Positions 8,745-18,454 of a DNA stretch of 64,000 nucleotides are shown in pieces. The notes beneath the pieces were generated by a model. The model saw only the letters and a program-made list of their open reading frames with translations. It was not told the origin of the DNA and ran no database searches. The translations under genes and the position numbers were made by a program. The DNA is taken from positions 806,001 to 870,000 of the forward strand of contig NC_022576.1 in assembly GCF_000477435.1 (NCBI RefSeq). Direction: 5' to 3'. Source of the DNA: Candidatus Symbiobacter mobilis CR (GTDB lineage: Bacteria > Pseudomonadota > Gammaproteobacteria > Burkholderiales > Burkholderiaceae_C). The first letter of the stretch is position 1, and the number at the start of each line of letters is the position of its first letter.

Positions 8745-9935
8745 GTGATTCCTGCCTTTGGGGCCTGCGCCCCTTGCAGCCATTGCGTCCCCCAACCAAC
8801 CGGGCTGGCGCTGTACGTCCACATCCCGTGGTGCGTACGCAAATGTCCATACTGCGATTTCGCCTCGGTAGCCTTGCACGGTACCTTCGTACCTCAGCAG
8901 CGGTACCTCGACGCCCTGCGCGCCGATCTCGACGCCACAGCGTCCCAGGCTGCAGGGCGGACGATCTCCAGCATCTACGTCGGTGGAGGCACGCCCAATC
9001 TGCTGGCGCCAGACGCCTTGGGCGCACTGCTAGAGCACGCGCACACCGTGTTGTCCGTCGCCCAAGACTGCGAGATCTCGATGGAGGCCAATCCCGGGGT
9101 CGGCGTGCCGCAGCGCCTGCGGGACTTTCGTGCGGCGGGGGTCAACCGCCTTTCTTTGGGGGTGCAGAGCTTCGACGACACCCTACTGGCACGCATCGGC
9201 CGCGTACATGACGCAGCCCAGGCACGCGATGCCGCCGCTGAAGCCGCACGCACCTTTGGGACGTGGAACCTCGACCTGATGATCGCACTGCCCGGCCAAA
9301 GCCTTGACGGGGTGCGCAGCGACCTGCACGCAGCCCTGGAATGGGGAGCGCCGCACATGTCGGTCTACACGCTCACCATCGAAGCCCACACGCCTTTTGC
9401 CAAGAATCCGCCCACGCTGCCCGATGCGGACAGGGCCGCAGACATGCACGACCTGGCCATCGACCTGCTCGGCGCCCAGGGGCTGGATCGTTACGAAGTC
9501 TCCGCCTTCGCCCGAGATGGACATGCGTGCCAACACAACCGCAACTACTGGCAATTTGGCGACTATCTGGGCATCGGTGCCGGTGCGCATGGCAAGCGCA
9601 GCCAAGGCCACCACGTAGTGCGCCAGACCCGTTTGCGCAACCCCGAACGCTACATGGAACATGCCCTGCAAGGCCGCGCCGTGGCGCAGGAACGCATCGT
9701 CCCCGCAGCCGACCTACCCTTTGAATTCCTGCTCAATGCGCTGCGGCTGACCCAAGGTTTTGCGGTGGCCTCGTTCGAACACTGCACAGGGCATTCGATC
9801 CGGGACATCGAACCCCAACTGGAAACAGCCGTCCGCCAAGGATGGATGGTCTACGACGGTACCCAGGCCCAGCCTACGCGCCGTGGGCTGGATTTCCTCA
9901 GCGACCTGCAAAGCTTGTTTTTGCCAACGACATAG
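8745..9935 (+). CDS. hemW: Radical SAM heme chaperone HemW
   Basis: HemW is a radical SAM protein that delivers heme; the family was formerly annotated as coproporphyrinogen oxidase-like. The 396-residue product has the cluster motif CVRKCPYCDF (CxxxCxxC followed by F, not the extra Cys of HemN), VGGGTPNLL and NLDLMIALPGQ. The GTG at 8745 is the best start and leaves only a short N-terminal extension before LYVHIPWC. Downstream of rdgB by 40 bp. Confidence 0.93.
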   Translation: MIPAFGACAPCSHCVPQPTGLALYVHIPWCVRKCPYCDFASVALHGTFVPQQRYLDALRADLDATASQAAGRTISSIYVGGGTPNLLAPDALGALLEHAHTVLSVAQDCEISMEANPGVGVPQRLRDFRAAGVNRLSLGVQSFDDTLLARIGRVHDAAQARDAAAEAARTFGTWNLDLMIALPGQSLDGVRSDLHAALEWGAPHMSVYTLTIEAHTPFAKNPPTLPDADRAADMHDLAIDLLGAQGLDRYEVSAFARDGHACQHNRNYWQFGDYLGIGAGAHGKRSQGHHVVRQTRLRNPERYMEHALQGRAVAQERIVPAADLPFEFLLNALRLTQGFAVASFEHCTGHSIRDIEPQLETAVRQGWMVYDGTQAQPTRRGLDFLSDLQSLFLPTT

Positions 9936-10195
9936 CCGTGGGGGAACGGCTGTTGCGCCTTGGAAGGCATACATCCCCCCACACCATCACTGCTTTGCCT
10001 GTGTGTGGTGGTGTTCGCTGTGGTAAAGCTTTTGTTCCCAGGGAACATGCGGGTTGCGCTCCAAGAGCAGCAGATGCGCTCCCTCTGCGCCGCATGGGTC
10101 TGCGTAGCGGGTGATAGGTGTAGCGGTCAAGCCCGCTCTTGAGGCCCGGATAGACATCCTAGAATCTCCGTTTTGCTTTATTGTGGTGAATTGGT
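9936..10195. promoter_or_regulatory. Intergenic region with likely fdxA promoter
   Basis: No gene is seen here. TTGAGG at 10139-10144 and TAGAAT at 10160-10165 are spaced about 15 bp and could be a sigma-70 promoter for the ferredoxin gene, the spacing being a little short. The rest holds no repeat or ORF I can support. Confidence 0.4.
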
Positions 10196-10525
10196 ATGCC
10201 TCACGTCGTTACCGAGGCCTGCATCAAGTGCAAATACACGGATTGTGTGGATGTCTGCCCCGTGGATTGCTTTGTGGAAGGCCCGAATTTCCTTGCGATC
10301 GATCCCGATGAGTGCATCGATTGTGCTGTTTGCGTTCCGGAATGTCCGGTCAATGCCATCTATGCCGAGGAAGATGTCCCCAAAAACCAGCGCCACATGA
10401 TCAAGCTCAATGCAGAAGTGGCCAAGTTGCCAAATTGGCAGACGATCACCAAACGCAAGGCCCCGCTTCCGGAAGCGGAAGAATGGAAAGACAAAACTGA
10501 CAAGCTCAAGCATTTGATTCGCTGA
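10196..10525 (+). CDS. fdxA: 7Fe ferredoxin FdxA
   Basis: This is a small electron carrier with one [3Fe-4S] and one [4Fe-4S] cluster. The 109-residue product has the first cluster motif [18 protein letters not shown] and the second [12 protein letters not shown], then the long C-terminal extension (residues 60-109) typical of Azotobacter-type FdxA. The gene is single and followed at once by a long inverted repeat. Confidence 0.95.
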   Translation: MPHVVTEACIKCKYTDCVDVCPVDCFVEGPNFLAIDPDECIDCAVCVPECPVNAIYAEEDVPKNQRHMIKLNAEVAKLPNWQTITKRKAPLPEAEEWKDKTDKLKHLIR

Positions 10526-10533
10526 GTCATTGC

Positions 10534-10723
10534 AACCCAGATAGTCCATGAGGGTTTGCAGGGCAGGTGGATGCAGTGGCGAGGCAGTTTTGGCCTGAGC
10601 TTTGGCCTGGGCTGAGGCGTACATAGCTTGCGCTATGAACAACGAAGAAGGGCAAAAATGGCCGCCAATGCGCCGCCTGCACGCAAACAGCACCGAAGGG
10701 GCGTCTCATGGACTATCTGGGTT
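10534..10723. repeat. 190-bp imperfect palindrome with 19-bp perfect ends
   Basis: AACCCAGATAGTCCATGAG at 10534-10552 is repeated exactly in inverse at 10705-10723. The interior also pairs imperfectly (TTTGCAGGGCAGG against its complement near 10670-10690). It starts nine bases after the fdxA stop. It looks like a non-coding mobile or MITE-like repeat and would fold into one long hairpin in RNA. Confidence 0.75.
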
Positions 10724-11018
10724 CAAGTCATGCGGTAACTTTGTTGCCCCCGCTTGCTGCTGCTTGCTCTCGCCCTTGTTCGATCTTGCCCCGATGATCC
10801 GATGCTTCGGAGCGTTTTCTGTGGTAGGGTTTTCCACGGTACCCATCCTGTTGTAAGCCCGACAACGTGGCGTTCGGTTGGGGTGCTACTGGGGCAAAAC
10901 ATCAAAACATCTGATCAAAAATTGCCGGGTTACACTGCATCCCCTTTTTTTGCCCCATGTCCAGCACAGCGTTTTTTGCTGCGTTCGGCTTGTGGGCAGT
11001 CCCCATCAGGAGTGGTTC
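10724..11018. other. Gene-free stretch before rpmF
   Basis: Together with the palindrome before it, about 490 bp separate fdxA and rpmF. I see no gene on either strand. In particular the YceD/DUF177 gene that usually precedes rpmF is not here. A ribosome site (AGGAG) for rpmF is at 11008-11012; no convincing -35/-10 pair was found. Confidence 0.5.
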
Positions 11019-11204
11019 ATGGCTGTTCAACAAAACAAAAAATCACCGTCCAAGCGTGGTATGCACCGTGCCCACGATGCCCTGCGCGTTCCCGGCTTGG
11101 CCGTAGACAAAACGACCAATGAGACGCATTTGCGTCACCGTGTCAGCCCTACCGGCATGTATCGCGGTCGCCGGGTATTCGGTGCCGACGGGGCTGCGGA
11201 CTAA
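11019..11204 (+). CDS. rpmF: 50S ribosomal protein L32
   Basis: The 61-residue product is [20 protein letters not shown] onward, the standard betaproteobacterial L32 sequence, ending [20 protein letters not shown]. The form lacks the zinc-ribbon cysteines, as usual in proteobacteria. It heads the fatty-acid cluster with plsX, the common bacterial linkage. AGGAG lies six bases upstream. Confidence 0.96.
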   Translation: MAVQQNKKSPSKRGMHRAHDALRVPGLAVDKTTNETHLRHRVSPTGMYRGRRVFGADGAAD

Positions 11205-11221
11205 TCGTTGCATAGCATTTC

Positions 11222-11260
11222 GGCCCGAGGCGTCGCATTGATGCCTCGGGCCTTGTTTTT
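11222..11260 (+). terminator. Intrinsic terminator after rpmF
   Basis: GGCCCGAGGC at 11222-11231 pairs perfectly with GCCTCGGGCC at 11243-11252, followed by TTGTTTTTG. It lies between rpmF and plsX, so it would reduce read-through and favour rpmF over the fab genes. Confidence 0.85.
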
Positions 11261-11299
11261 GCTCTCTTTCATCACCGCTTTCGGGTGCTGCGTACTGAC

Positions 11300-12361
11300 A
11301 TGATCCCGATTGGCGTGGACTGTATGGGTGGGGATTTCGGTCCCGATGTCGTTTTGCCTGCTTGCGAGAGCTTCCTCGCGCAATGCCCTGATGCATCGTT
11401 GATGTTGGTTGGCCAGGATGCGCACAGTGCTCGCTTGGTTCACCCGCGTGCAACCTGGGTCAGCGCCAGCGAAGTCGTCGCCATGGATGACCCTGTGGAA
11501 GTGGCGTTGCGGCGGAAGAAAGATTCTTCGATGCGGGTGGCTTTGGAGCTACTGAAGTCGGCCAAGGTGGCAGCGGTCGTCTCCGCAGGCAACACCGGAG
11601 CGCTGATGGCGATTGCGCGCTATGTGCTCAAAACCCTCGAAGGCATCGATCGTCCGGCTATTGCTGCGCTGATTCCCAATGCACGTTCCGAAGCGACCAC
11701 CGTGCTGGACATGGGGGCCAATGTCGATTGCCAGCCTACACATCTTCTGCAATTCGCCATCATGGGTGCTGCGCTCGTTTCCGTACTCAGCGGGAAAACC
11801 CATCCCACGGTAGGGTTGCTCAATATTGGCGAAGAGGCCATCAAGGGCAACGAAGTCATCAAAAAAACAGCGGAATGGCTGCGCGAGGCCGCTGCGGCAG
11901 GGGTTTTGAACTTCCACGGCAACGTCGAGGGCAACGATATTTTTCGTGGCACAGTCGATCTCGTGGTGTGCGATGGCTTCGTCGGGAATGTCGCCCTCAA
12001 AAGCAGTGAAGGGCTGGCGCGGATGATTTCGGATTCGCTGCGTGCCGAGTTCTCGCGCAACGTCTATACCCGCCTTGCCGGGGCGCTGGCCTACCCCGTG
12101 CTGCGCTCCCTGCGCCAACGTGTAGACCATCGCCGCTACAACGGCGCCCCCTTGCTGGGTTTGCGTGGGCTGGTATTCAAGAGCCACGGCAGCGCGGATT
12201 CCTTCGCTTTCACCAACGCACTCTTGCAGGCGTACCACGCAGCCCGGAATCAGTTGCTCGAACGGCTAACGGAGCACATCGCACAGGCTACGCCTTTTCT
12301 GGGCCGGTTGGATACGTCGCCCGCCACTCGTGCCGCCAGCCAATCCCCTTTGGTGGCTTGA
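11300..12361 (+). CDS. plsX: Phosphate acyltransferase PlsX
   Basis: PlsX makes acyl-phosphate from acyl-ACP for phospholipid synthesis. The 353-residue product begins [20 protein letters not shown], the family N-terminus, and contains [12 protein letters not shown] and [16 protein letters not shown] at 11300 is preferred to an upstream GTG at 11285. It is followed 42 bp later by fabH, with which it is usually cotranscribed. Confidence 0.95.
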   Translation: MIPIGVDCMGGDFGPDVVLPACESFLAQCPDASLMLVGQDAHSARLVHPRATWVSASEVVAMDDPVEVALRRKKDSSMRVALELLKSAKVAAVVSAGNTGALMAIARYVLKTLEGIDRPAIAALIPNARSEATTVLDMGANVDCQPTHLLQFAIMGAALVSVLSGKTHPTVGLLNIGEEAIKGNEVIKKTAEWLREAAAAGVLNFHGNVEGNDIFRGTVDLVVCDGFVGNVALKSSEGLARMISDSLRAEFSRNVYTRLAGALAYPVLRSLRQRVDHRRYNGAPLLGLRGLVFKSHGSADSFAFTNALLQAYHAARNQLLERLTEHIAQATPFLGRLDTSPATRAASQSPLVA

Positions 12362-12403
12362 GTACGTACTGCTTGCGCGTGGCGGCTACGCGAAAGGATC
12401 GAC

Positions 12404-13393
12404 ATGTCCCAGTTTTCCCCCCTGTTTTCCCGAATCGTCGGTACGGGCAGTGCGCTGCCTCCCCAGCGAATCACCAACCAGGATCTCGTAGACCGACTTG
12501 CAGCCCGGGGCGTGGAAACGAGCGACGCATGGATCGTCGAACGCACGGGCATTCGTGCGCGCCATTTCGCAGAAACCGGCGCTGCGACCAGTGATCTGGC
12601 CGTGGAAGCGGCGCGTAACGCGCTCAATGCAGCGGGCTTGGCGCCCCAGGATGTCGATCTCCTGATCGTCGCGACGTCTACGCCGGATATGCTCTTTCCC
12701 TCTACGGCGTGCATCGTGCAGGGCAAGCTCGGCATCGTCGGCGCCCCTGCCTTCGACGTACAGGCTGTCTGTGCCGGGTTCGTCTATGCATTGACGGTGG
12801 CCGACGCCATGATTCGCAGTGGCAGCGCAAAAACGGCTCTGGTCATCGGCGCAGAGGTGTTTTCCCGTTTGCTCGATTTCGACGACCGCGCCACCTGCGT
12901 ACTGTTTGGTGACGGTGCTGGTGCCGTGGTGCTTGCCCGCTCCACAGAACCCGGAATCCTGGCCACAGAAATCCACGCGGATGGCCGACACACCCACATC
13001 CTTCAGGCCCCGGCCCAATTGAGTGGAGGGCGCGTGCTCGGGCATCCTTTCGTTCGCATGGATGGGCAGGCAGTGTTCCGGCTGGCCGTGGGGTTGCTCG
13101 ATGAAGCCGCCCAGAGTGTGCTGGCCAAGGCGGGGCAAACCTGCAAAGACATCGACTGGCTGATCCCCCACCAGGCCAATTTGCGCATCATGCAAGGCAC
13201 GGCGCGCAAACTGCATTTATCGATGGAGAAAGTTGTCGTCACCCTTGATGCCCACGGGAATACCTCTGCGGCGTCGATTCCCCTTGCCATCGACGTGGCC
13301 ATGCGTGACGGACGGCTCCAGAAGGGCCACACCGTCGTGCTCGAAGCCGTTGGCGGTGGGTTCACCTGGGGTGCCGCACTGCTGCGCATCTAG
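12404..13393 (+). CDS. fabH: 3-oxoacyl-ACP synthase III (KASIII)
   Basis: FabH starts fatty-acid synthesis by condensing acetyl-CoA with malonyl-ACP. The 329-residue product has the catalytic Cys in [13 protein letters not shown], His in [12 protein letters not shown] and Asn in [10 protein letters not shown], plus the [14 protein letters not shown]-terminus. All three catalytic residues are in place. Second in plsX-fabH-fabD-fabG. Confidence 0.96.
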   Translation: MSQFSPLFSRIVGTGSALPPQRITNQDLVDRLAARGVETSDAWIVERTGIRARHFAETGAATSDLAVEAARNALNAAGLAPQDVDLLIVATSTPDMLFPSTACIVQGKLGIVGAPAFDVQAVCAGFVYALTVADAMIRSGSAKTALVIGAEVFSRLLDFDDRATCVLFGDGAGAVVLARSTEPGILATEIHADGRHTHILQAPAQLSGGRVLGHPFVRMDGQAVFRLAVGLLDEAAQSVLAKAGQTCKDIDWLIPHQANLRIMQGTARKLHLSMEKVVVTLDAHGNTSAASIPLAIDVAMRDGRLQKGHTVVLEAVGGGFTWGAALLRI

Positions 13394-13472
13394 GGTCTTT
13401 CTTGCATAGCCCCGCTTGCATTGCTCTGACTTCACGACTCACCTTCCCTACCCATTTTTCGGCCCACTTCCC

Positions 13473-14510
13473 ATGGCTAGCACGTCTTTTTTGCCTTTTG
13501 CTTTCGTATTTCCTGGACAAGGATCGCAGTCCGTCGGCATGCTCGACGGCTGGGCGGATCATCCCGAAGTCCGGCATGTACTGCAAGAAGCCTCTGACGC
13601 CCTGGGCGAAGACTTGACCACGTTGATCCGCCAAGGCCCCAAGGAGGCTTTGGCGCTGACCGTCAACACGCAGCCTGCAATGTTGGTTGCGGACATTGCG
13701 GCGTACCGGGTATGGATGGCGGAAGTCGGTGTCGCCCCTGCGGCGTTGGCTGGGCATTCGTTGGGGGAATATGCCGCGCTGGTGGCTGGTGGCGCCTTGT
13801 CGTTGTCTGACGCGGTACGGCTCGTTCGCTTTCGCGCCCAAGCCATGCAATCGGCGGTTCCCGCTGGGGTCGGCGCGATGGCGGCTATTCTGGGCATCGG
13901 AGGCGATGTCGTGGCACAGGTATGCGCGGAAGCATCCGCAGAAAGCGCCCAGCCCATGCATCCAGACGCGAGCCAAGAGGCCGATGCCCGCGACATCGTC
14001 GAAGCGGTCAATTTCAATGACCCCATGCAAACCGTGATTGCGGGGACGAAGGATGCCGTCGACCGCGCCTGTGCAATGCTCAAGACTCGCGGCGCCAAAC
14101 GCGCCGTGTTGCTCCCGGTGTCAGCGCCCTTCCATTCGAGTCTGATGTATCCGGCAGCATGCCAACTGCAAACCCGCTTGCAGGAAACGCCGTTCACCAT
14201 GCCGCAGATCGACGTGTTCCACAACGTCGATGCCCAGCCCCACAGTAGTGCCGAATCGATCCGCGAAGCGCTCGTCAAACAGGCATACCACCCCGTGCGT
14301 TGGGTCGAATGCATTCATGCCTTGGCAGGGCGCGGTGTGCGGGCCATCGTCGAATGCGGACCTGGCAAAGTACTCACCGGCCTGACCCGCCGTATCGACC
14401 CCAGCCTGCAAGCCCTGGCGCTATTCGACCCCGCGACGTTGACCGAAACACGCACCGCGCTCTCGGCCCCTGCTTCCGATTCCATGCCGTCTTCTGTTAC
14501 ATCGGCATAG
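13473..14510 (+). CDS. fabD: Malonyl-CoA:ACP transacylase
   Basis: FabD loads malonate on ACP. The 345-residue product starts MASTSFLPFAFVFPGQGSQS and has the active-site GHSLGEYAAL and the His-containing VSAPFHSSLM. A segment of about 20 residues rich in Ala, Glu and Asp (ASAESAQPMHPDASQEADAR) interrupts the region around residues 155-175 and makes it longer than the usual 310 residues. The start at 13473 fits the family better than the open frame from 13416. Confidence 0.95.
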   Translation: MASTSFLPFAFVFPGQGSQSVGMLDGWADHPEVRHVLQEASDALGEDLTTLIRQGPKEALALTVNTQPAMLVADIAAYRVWMAEVGVAPAALAGHSLGEYAALVAGGALSLSDAVRLVRFRAQAMQSAVPAGVGAMAAILGIGGDVVAQVCAEASAESAQPMHPDASQEADARDIVEAVNFNDPMQTVIAGTKDAVDRACAMLKTRGAKRAVLLPVSAPFHSSLMYPAACQLQTRLQETPFTMPQIDVFHNVDAQPHSSAESIREALVKQAYHPVRWVECIHALAGRGVRAIVECGPGKVLTGLTRRIDPSLQALALFDPATLTETRTALSAPASDSMPSSVTSA

Positions 14511-14548
14511 GCCCCTGCCCTGCTCCCCCCATCAAGAGGAACCACGAC

Positions 14549-15313
14549 ATGGAAACCGCAGCCCCCACATGCCCAAGTTTCGTTGGCAAGATGGCCTTGG
14601 TCACCGGCGCTTCGCGTGGCATTGGTGCAGCCATCGCGCAAGAATTGGCGCGCTGTGGGGCACAGGTGATTGGTACAGCCACCACGGCAGAAGGAGCGAT
14701 GCAGATTTCCTCCGCTCTATCCTCATGGCCCGGATGTTGTGGGGAGATGCTTGACGTCCGCGATGCTACGCAAGTCCACACCCTGGTCGATCGGGTCGTC
14801 GCAGCCCGCGATGGGCTCCACATCTTGGTCAACAACGCAGGGATCACCCGGGACGGACTGGCGATGCGTATGAAGGACGAAGACTGGGACGCCGTGTTGC
14901 AGACCAACCTTTCCGGCGTATTCCGTCTCTGCCGTGCCGTGCTGCGAACGATGACCCGGCAGCGCTATGGACGCATCGTCAACATCACTTCCGTAGTCGG
15001 CGCCAGTGGCAATGCAGGGCAGGCCAACTACGCAGCAGCCAAGGCAGCCGTGGCTGGCATGTCGCGTGCATTGGCCCGCGAAGTGGCATCCCGGGGGATT
15101 ACCGTCAACTGCGTCGCACCCGGATACATCGACACCGACATGACGGCAGTGCTGACCCCCGAACAGCGGGAACGTCTGTTGCCCTCGATTCCGATGGGAC
15201 GGATGGGCACGCCGCAGGACATTGCACATGCTGTGGCCTATCTGGCCAGCGAGCACGCCGCATACGTCACCGGGCAGGAATTGCATGTCAACGGCGGGAT
15301 GTACATGGCGTAA
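14549..15313 (+). CDS. fabG: 3-oxoacyl-ACP reductase
   Basis: FabG is the NADPH-dependent ketoreductase of the elongation cycle. The 254-residue SDR has the Rossmann motif TGASRGIG, NNAG, the catalytic Ser in VNITSVVGASG and YxxxK in YAAAKAAVAG, and ends HVNGGMYMA. AGAGGA lies 9 bases upstream of ATG 14549. The N-terminus is about 10 residues longer than usual. Confidence 0.95.
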   Translation: METAAPTCPSFVGKMALVTGASRGIGAAIAQELARCGAQVIGTATTAEGAMQISSALSSWPGCCGEMLDVRDATQVHTLVDRVVAARDGLHILVNNAGITRDGLAMRMKDEDWDAVLQTNLSGVFRLCRAVLRTMTRQRYGRIVNITSVVGASGNAGQANYAAAKAAVAGMSRALAREVASRGITVNCVAPGYIDTDMTAVLTPEQRERLLPSIPMGRMGTPQDIAHAVAYLASEHAAYVTGQELHVNGGMYMA

Positions 15314-15492
15314 GCCCCTGTACCAGCAGCTTTGCGCGAGACTGCCGTGTATGTCGTGTATGCCGTCGATTTGTACTACACACGCTGCCGCTATACAGAA
15401 TGAAGCCGACACTTCCTCCATGACAGGAAGGCAAGGCGCTTGCACTTTTTTGGAATGCACCCTTTTATCCCCCGCCAAAATAGGGTGCTGGC

Positions 15493-15498
15493 TAGAAT
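15493..15498 (+). promoter_or_regulatory. Possible acpP -10 element
   Basis: TAGAAT at 15493-15498 lies 34 bases upstream of acpP and matches a sigma-70 -10 box. No good -35 hexamer was seen at 17 bp. A dedicated acpP promoter is expected because ACP is needed in large amounts. Confidence 0.35.
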
Positions 15499-15531
15499 GG
15501 CGGACTTTCAACACCTCTCTGAGGCCCGTTC

Positions 15532-15771
15532 ATGAGCGATATTGAAGCACGTGTAAAGAAAATCATTTCCGAGCAACTCGGTACTGACGAATCCAAAATC
15601 ACCAATGACAAAGCCTTCGTGGGCGATCTGGGTGCCGATTCGCTCGATACCGTTGAACTCGTCATGGCGCTTGAAGACGAGTTCGGTATCGAGATTCCAG
15701 ATGAGGATGCCGAGCAAATCACTACTGTGCAGCATGCCATCGATTACGCTTTGGAGCATGCCAGCAAATAA
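15532..15771 (+). CDS. acpP: Acyl carrier protein
   Basis: The 79-residue product carries the growing acyl chain on a phosphopantetheine attached to the Ser in [12 protein letters not shown]. Sequence is near-consensus for proteobacterial ACP throughout. Separated from fabG by 218 bp and from fabF by 517 bp, wider than usual on both sides. Confidence 0.98.
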   Translation: MSDIEARVKKIISEQLGTDESKITNDKAFVGDLGADSLDTVELVMALEDEFGIEIPDEDAEQITTVQHAIDYALEHASK

Positions 15772-16288
15772 TCCCTTCCCCTTGGGTTCCCGGCGCCTAC
15801 GAAATACCGGGTTGTTGCATATCGGACAGGTACTCATCAAGTAGTGCCTGCTTGAGTAGTACTTTCTCGATGAGCATTTTCTCGATGGGTACTTTCTCTG
15901 GGTTGGCGCAACCCCGTAACCAAATAGTTCACGCAGACAAGCAGCTACAAAGCCTGTTTTGTGGGTGTGCTGTCTGTGGTGTGTTGCAGGGAAATTCCAG
16001 TACGCATTGCCGGGTACGCGCTGCAGGTTGTCACAGCCTGTAGCCGTGCAATCCCTGTTCTGCTTCGGAATCTGGCTGGCGTCCTTGCGCACTATTGCAC
16101 TTGGTTTTGCGCCTGGTTTTGTGCTGTATTGCGTTCTTGTTTCCCCACGTTTCCACTGCGTTATCGTCCTGCGCAGTGACTTGGCGCAGTGACTTGGTTT
16201 TTTCACTTGGGTTCGTGCATGCCCCTTGACAGCGAGGGTAGTGGGCAGAACCTGCTTCATAACCTGCTTTATTCCTGCTGAGTTCTTC
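15772..16288. other. 517-bp gene-free gap between acpP and fabF
   Basis: No credible ORF is present on either strand. It contains three imperfect tandem units of the type TTTCTCGATG at about 15862-15900 and a perfect tandem duplication of GCGCAGTGACTTG at 16171-16196. Much of it is pyrimidine/GT-rich on the plus strand. It may be a decayed gene or an untranslated leader; I cannot decide. Confidence 0.45.
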
Positions 16289-17533
16289 ATGTCTCGACGC
16301 CGTGTAGTCGTAACCGGTCTGGGTTGCGTGAGTCCCTTGGGCTGTTCGGTCGATACCCTGTGGAGCAATTTGCTCGCAGGTCAGTCTGGGGTGGTTCCCA
16401 TCACCCGCTTCGACGCTTCCACTTTTGCATGCCAAATCGCCGGGGAGGCCCGCGATTTCCGCGTGGAAGAGTACCTCAGCGCCAAGGAAGCACGCACGAT
16501 GGATACGTTTATCCACTTCGGCATTGCTGCCGCAGCACAGGCTGTTCAGGATGCAGGGCTGCCCACCGGCAATGCGTTGACCCCCGAAATGGCCGAGCGC
16601 ATCGGTTGCATCATCGGTTCGGGAATCGGCGGGCTACCGATGATTGAAGCCACGCACGGGGAATTCTTGCAGCGTGGCGCCCGGCGCATTTCCCCGTTCT
16701 TCGTCCCTTCGACGATCATCAACATGATCTCCGGGCATGTGTCGATCCGCCATGGCTTCACCGGCCCCAATCTGGCGGTGGTGACTGCGTGCGCAACGGG
16801 GCTGCACTGCATCGGGCAGGGCGGCCGGTTGATCGAATACGGAGACGCCGATGTCATCGTTGCCGGGGGTGCGGAAGCTGCTGTTTCCGTGTTGGGTACG
16901 GGGGGCTTTGCTGCCATGCGGGCCTTGAGTACGCGCAACGATGACCCCGCTACGGCATCCCGCCCCTGGGACAAAGACCGCGACGGATTCGTTCTGGGCG
17001 AAGGCGCCGGTGTGCTGGTGCTCGAAGAATACGAACACGCTCGTGCCCGAGGCGCCAGGATCTATGCCGAATTGGCAGGCTTTGGCATGAGTGCCGACGC
17101 AGGCCACATGACTGCGCCAAGCATGGATGGCCCGCGCAGAGCAATGGTCAACGCCATGCGCAATGCTGCGGTCCATCCTGAAGACATCGACTACATCAAT
17201 GCCCACGGTACTTCCACGGTGCTGGGTGATATCAATGAGACCCTCGCGATCAAGGCTACGCTGGGCGACCATGCTTCGCGTGTCGTGGTCAATTCGACGA
17301 AGTCGATGACAGGCCACCTGCTAGGTGGAGCCGGAGGGCTGGAATCGTTGATCACCGTGCTGGCGATCTACCACCGCAAAAGCCCGCCAACGATCAATTT
17401 GCACAACCCCGACCCCCAGTGCGACCTTGATTACTGCGCGAACACCGCACGGGATCTGGATATTCGCGTTGCGCTCAAAAACAACTTCGGCTTTGGTGGG
17501 ACGAACGGAACCCTCGTGTTCCGTCGAATCTGA
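16289..17533 (+). CDS. fabF: 3-oxoacyl-ACP synthase II (KASII)
   Basis: FabF elongates acyl-ACP. The 414-residue product has the Cys nucleophile in VTACATGLHC, two active-site His in NAHGTSTVLGD and KSMTGHLLGGAGG, and the C-terminal NNFGFGGTNGTLVF. Start at 16289 gives the family N-terminus MSRRRVVVTGLGCVSPLG. Last gene of the fab cluster. Confidence 0.96.
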   Translation: MSRRRVVVTGLGCVSPLGCSVDTLWSNLLAGQSGVVPITRFDASTFACQIAGEARDFRVEEYLSAKEARTMDTFIHFGIAAAAQAVQDAGLPTGNALTPEMAERIGCIIGSGIGGLPMIEATHGEFLQRGARRISPFFVPSTIINMISGHVSIRHGFTGPNLAVVTACATGLHCIGQGGRLIEYGDADVIVAGGAEAAVSVLGTGGFAAMRALSTRNDDPATASRPWDKDRDGFVLGEGAGVLVLEEYEHARARGARIYAELAGFGMSADAGHMTAPSMDGPRRAMVNAMRNAAVHPEDIDYINAHGTSTVLGDINETLAIKATLGDHASRVVVNSTKSMTGHLLGGAGGLESLITVLAIYHRKSPPTINLHNPDPQCDLDYCANTARDLDIRVALKNNFGFGGTNGTLVFRRI

Positions 17534-17606
17534 ACTCCTCACAAGGCCCACACTGCTTTCCACGTCTCTATACACCTCGTCTCTACGCACCTAGGCGGTA
17601 TTCCCC

Positions 17607-18065
17607 ATGCACCCTGCCCCTGCGCTGCGGTATCCCGTCCAGCGTGCGGCTGCGGAAGGATGGGTACTGCTGGGGGTGATAGTGCTGGGCGCGGCACCGG
17701 TGCTTGCATGGATACATCACGCAGCAGGGAGTGCCTGGTATGGGCTGGGAATCTGGGCTGTAGCAAGTGCCTCGGCCTTGGTGCAATGGTGGCGCACTCC
17801 GCCAGGGTTCTTGCACTGGGATAGACAACGCTGGATCTGGAACACCACAAAGGAACCAGCCGCTGTGCAGCCGGAAATCCTTCTGGACGTGCAGTGGGCG
17901 TTGGTCGTGTTGTTGCGTAGCTGTCCGCCCGCTTCTGCCGGCAATGTCTGCCGGTGGGTATTGCTACAGCGCTCCCATGCGCCGAAACAGTGGTTGGCGT
18001 TGCGCAGGGCGCTATATGCGCCAAGTTCCAACGCACCGCTACACAGTCCCCACCGTGTGGGGTAG
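17607..18065 (+). CDS. Hypothetical membrane protein downstream of fabF
   Basis: I do not recognise this 152-residue protein. It has two adjacent hydrophobic segments (about residues 18-40 and 44-60) and then a Trp-rich soluble part (FLHWDRQRWIWN). Similar short two-helix proteins follow fabF and precede rpoE in other Burkholderiales, but rpoE is not here. The final 15 residues are low complexity. Confidence 0.6.
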   Translation: MHPAPALRYPVQRAAAEGWVLLGVIVLGAAPVLAWIHHAAGSAWYGLGIWAVASASALVQWWRTPPGFLHWDRQRWIWNTTKEPAAVQPEILLDVQWALVVLLRSCPPASAGNVCRWVLLQRSHAPKQWLALRRALYAPSSNAPLHSPHRVG

Positions 18066-18091
18066 ATACAGCACCTACCTATTACTGCACC

Positions 18092-18451
18092 CTATGTTTG
18101 CGGTGCAAGGCGTGATTCCATGCAGGGTCCTGCATCGCCAGTGTTCTGCGCCACCCATTCGGCAAAGCCATGGTGTACCCCCACTGCGGGGAAGCCATAC
18201 AGAGCCGGTACCTCGTAGGGGTGTAGGTGCAGGATGCGATCCCGCAGCGCTGGCCAGCATTGCGCAGTCGTTTTGAATACGATGCGCACTTCGCTGGCAT
18301 CCTCGATCTCGCCTTGCCAGCGGAATACGCTTCGGATGTCTTCCCACTGCGCACACGCTGCCAGCCGTTCTTCCACCATGGTGCGGGCCAGCTTGCGGGC
18401 TTCTTCCTGGGTTGCGACAGTGGTGGTCACGATCCACAACGAGTCAGTCAT
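18092..18451 (-). CDS. cutA: Divalent-cation tolerance protein CutA
   Basis: CutA is a small trimeric PII-like protein linked to copper tolerance. The 119-residue product has the family segments EARKLARTMVEERLAACAQ, FRWQGEIEDASEVRIVFKT and HPYEVPALYGFPA. It has about 12 extra C-terminal residues. It is convergent with the preceding gene, and its start abuts the long inverted repeat. Confidence 0.93.
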   Translation of the reverse strand: MTDSLWIVTTTVATQEEARKLARTMVEERLAACAQWEDIRSVFRWQGEIEDASEVRIVFKTTAQCWPALRDRILHLHPYEVPALYGFPAVGVHHGFAEWVAQNTGDAGPCMESRLAPQT

Positions 18452-18454
18452 GGT

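Noticed and set aside
15508..16368. 286-codon minus-strand frame across acpP and the acpP-fabF gap
   Set aside because: It is antisense to acpP and fabF starts, has no domain and has shadow composition.
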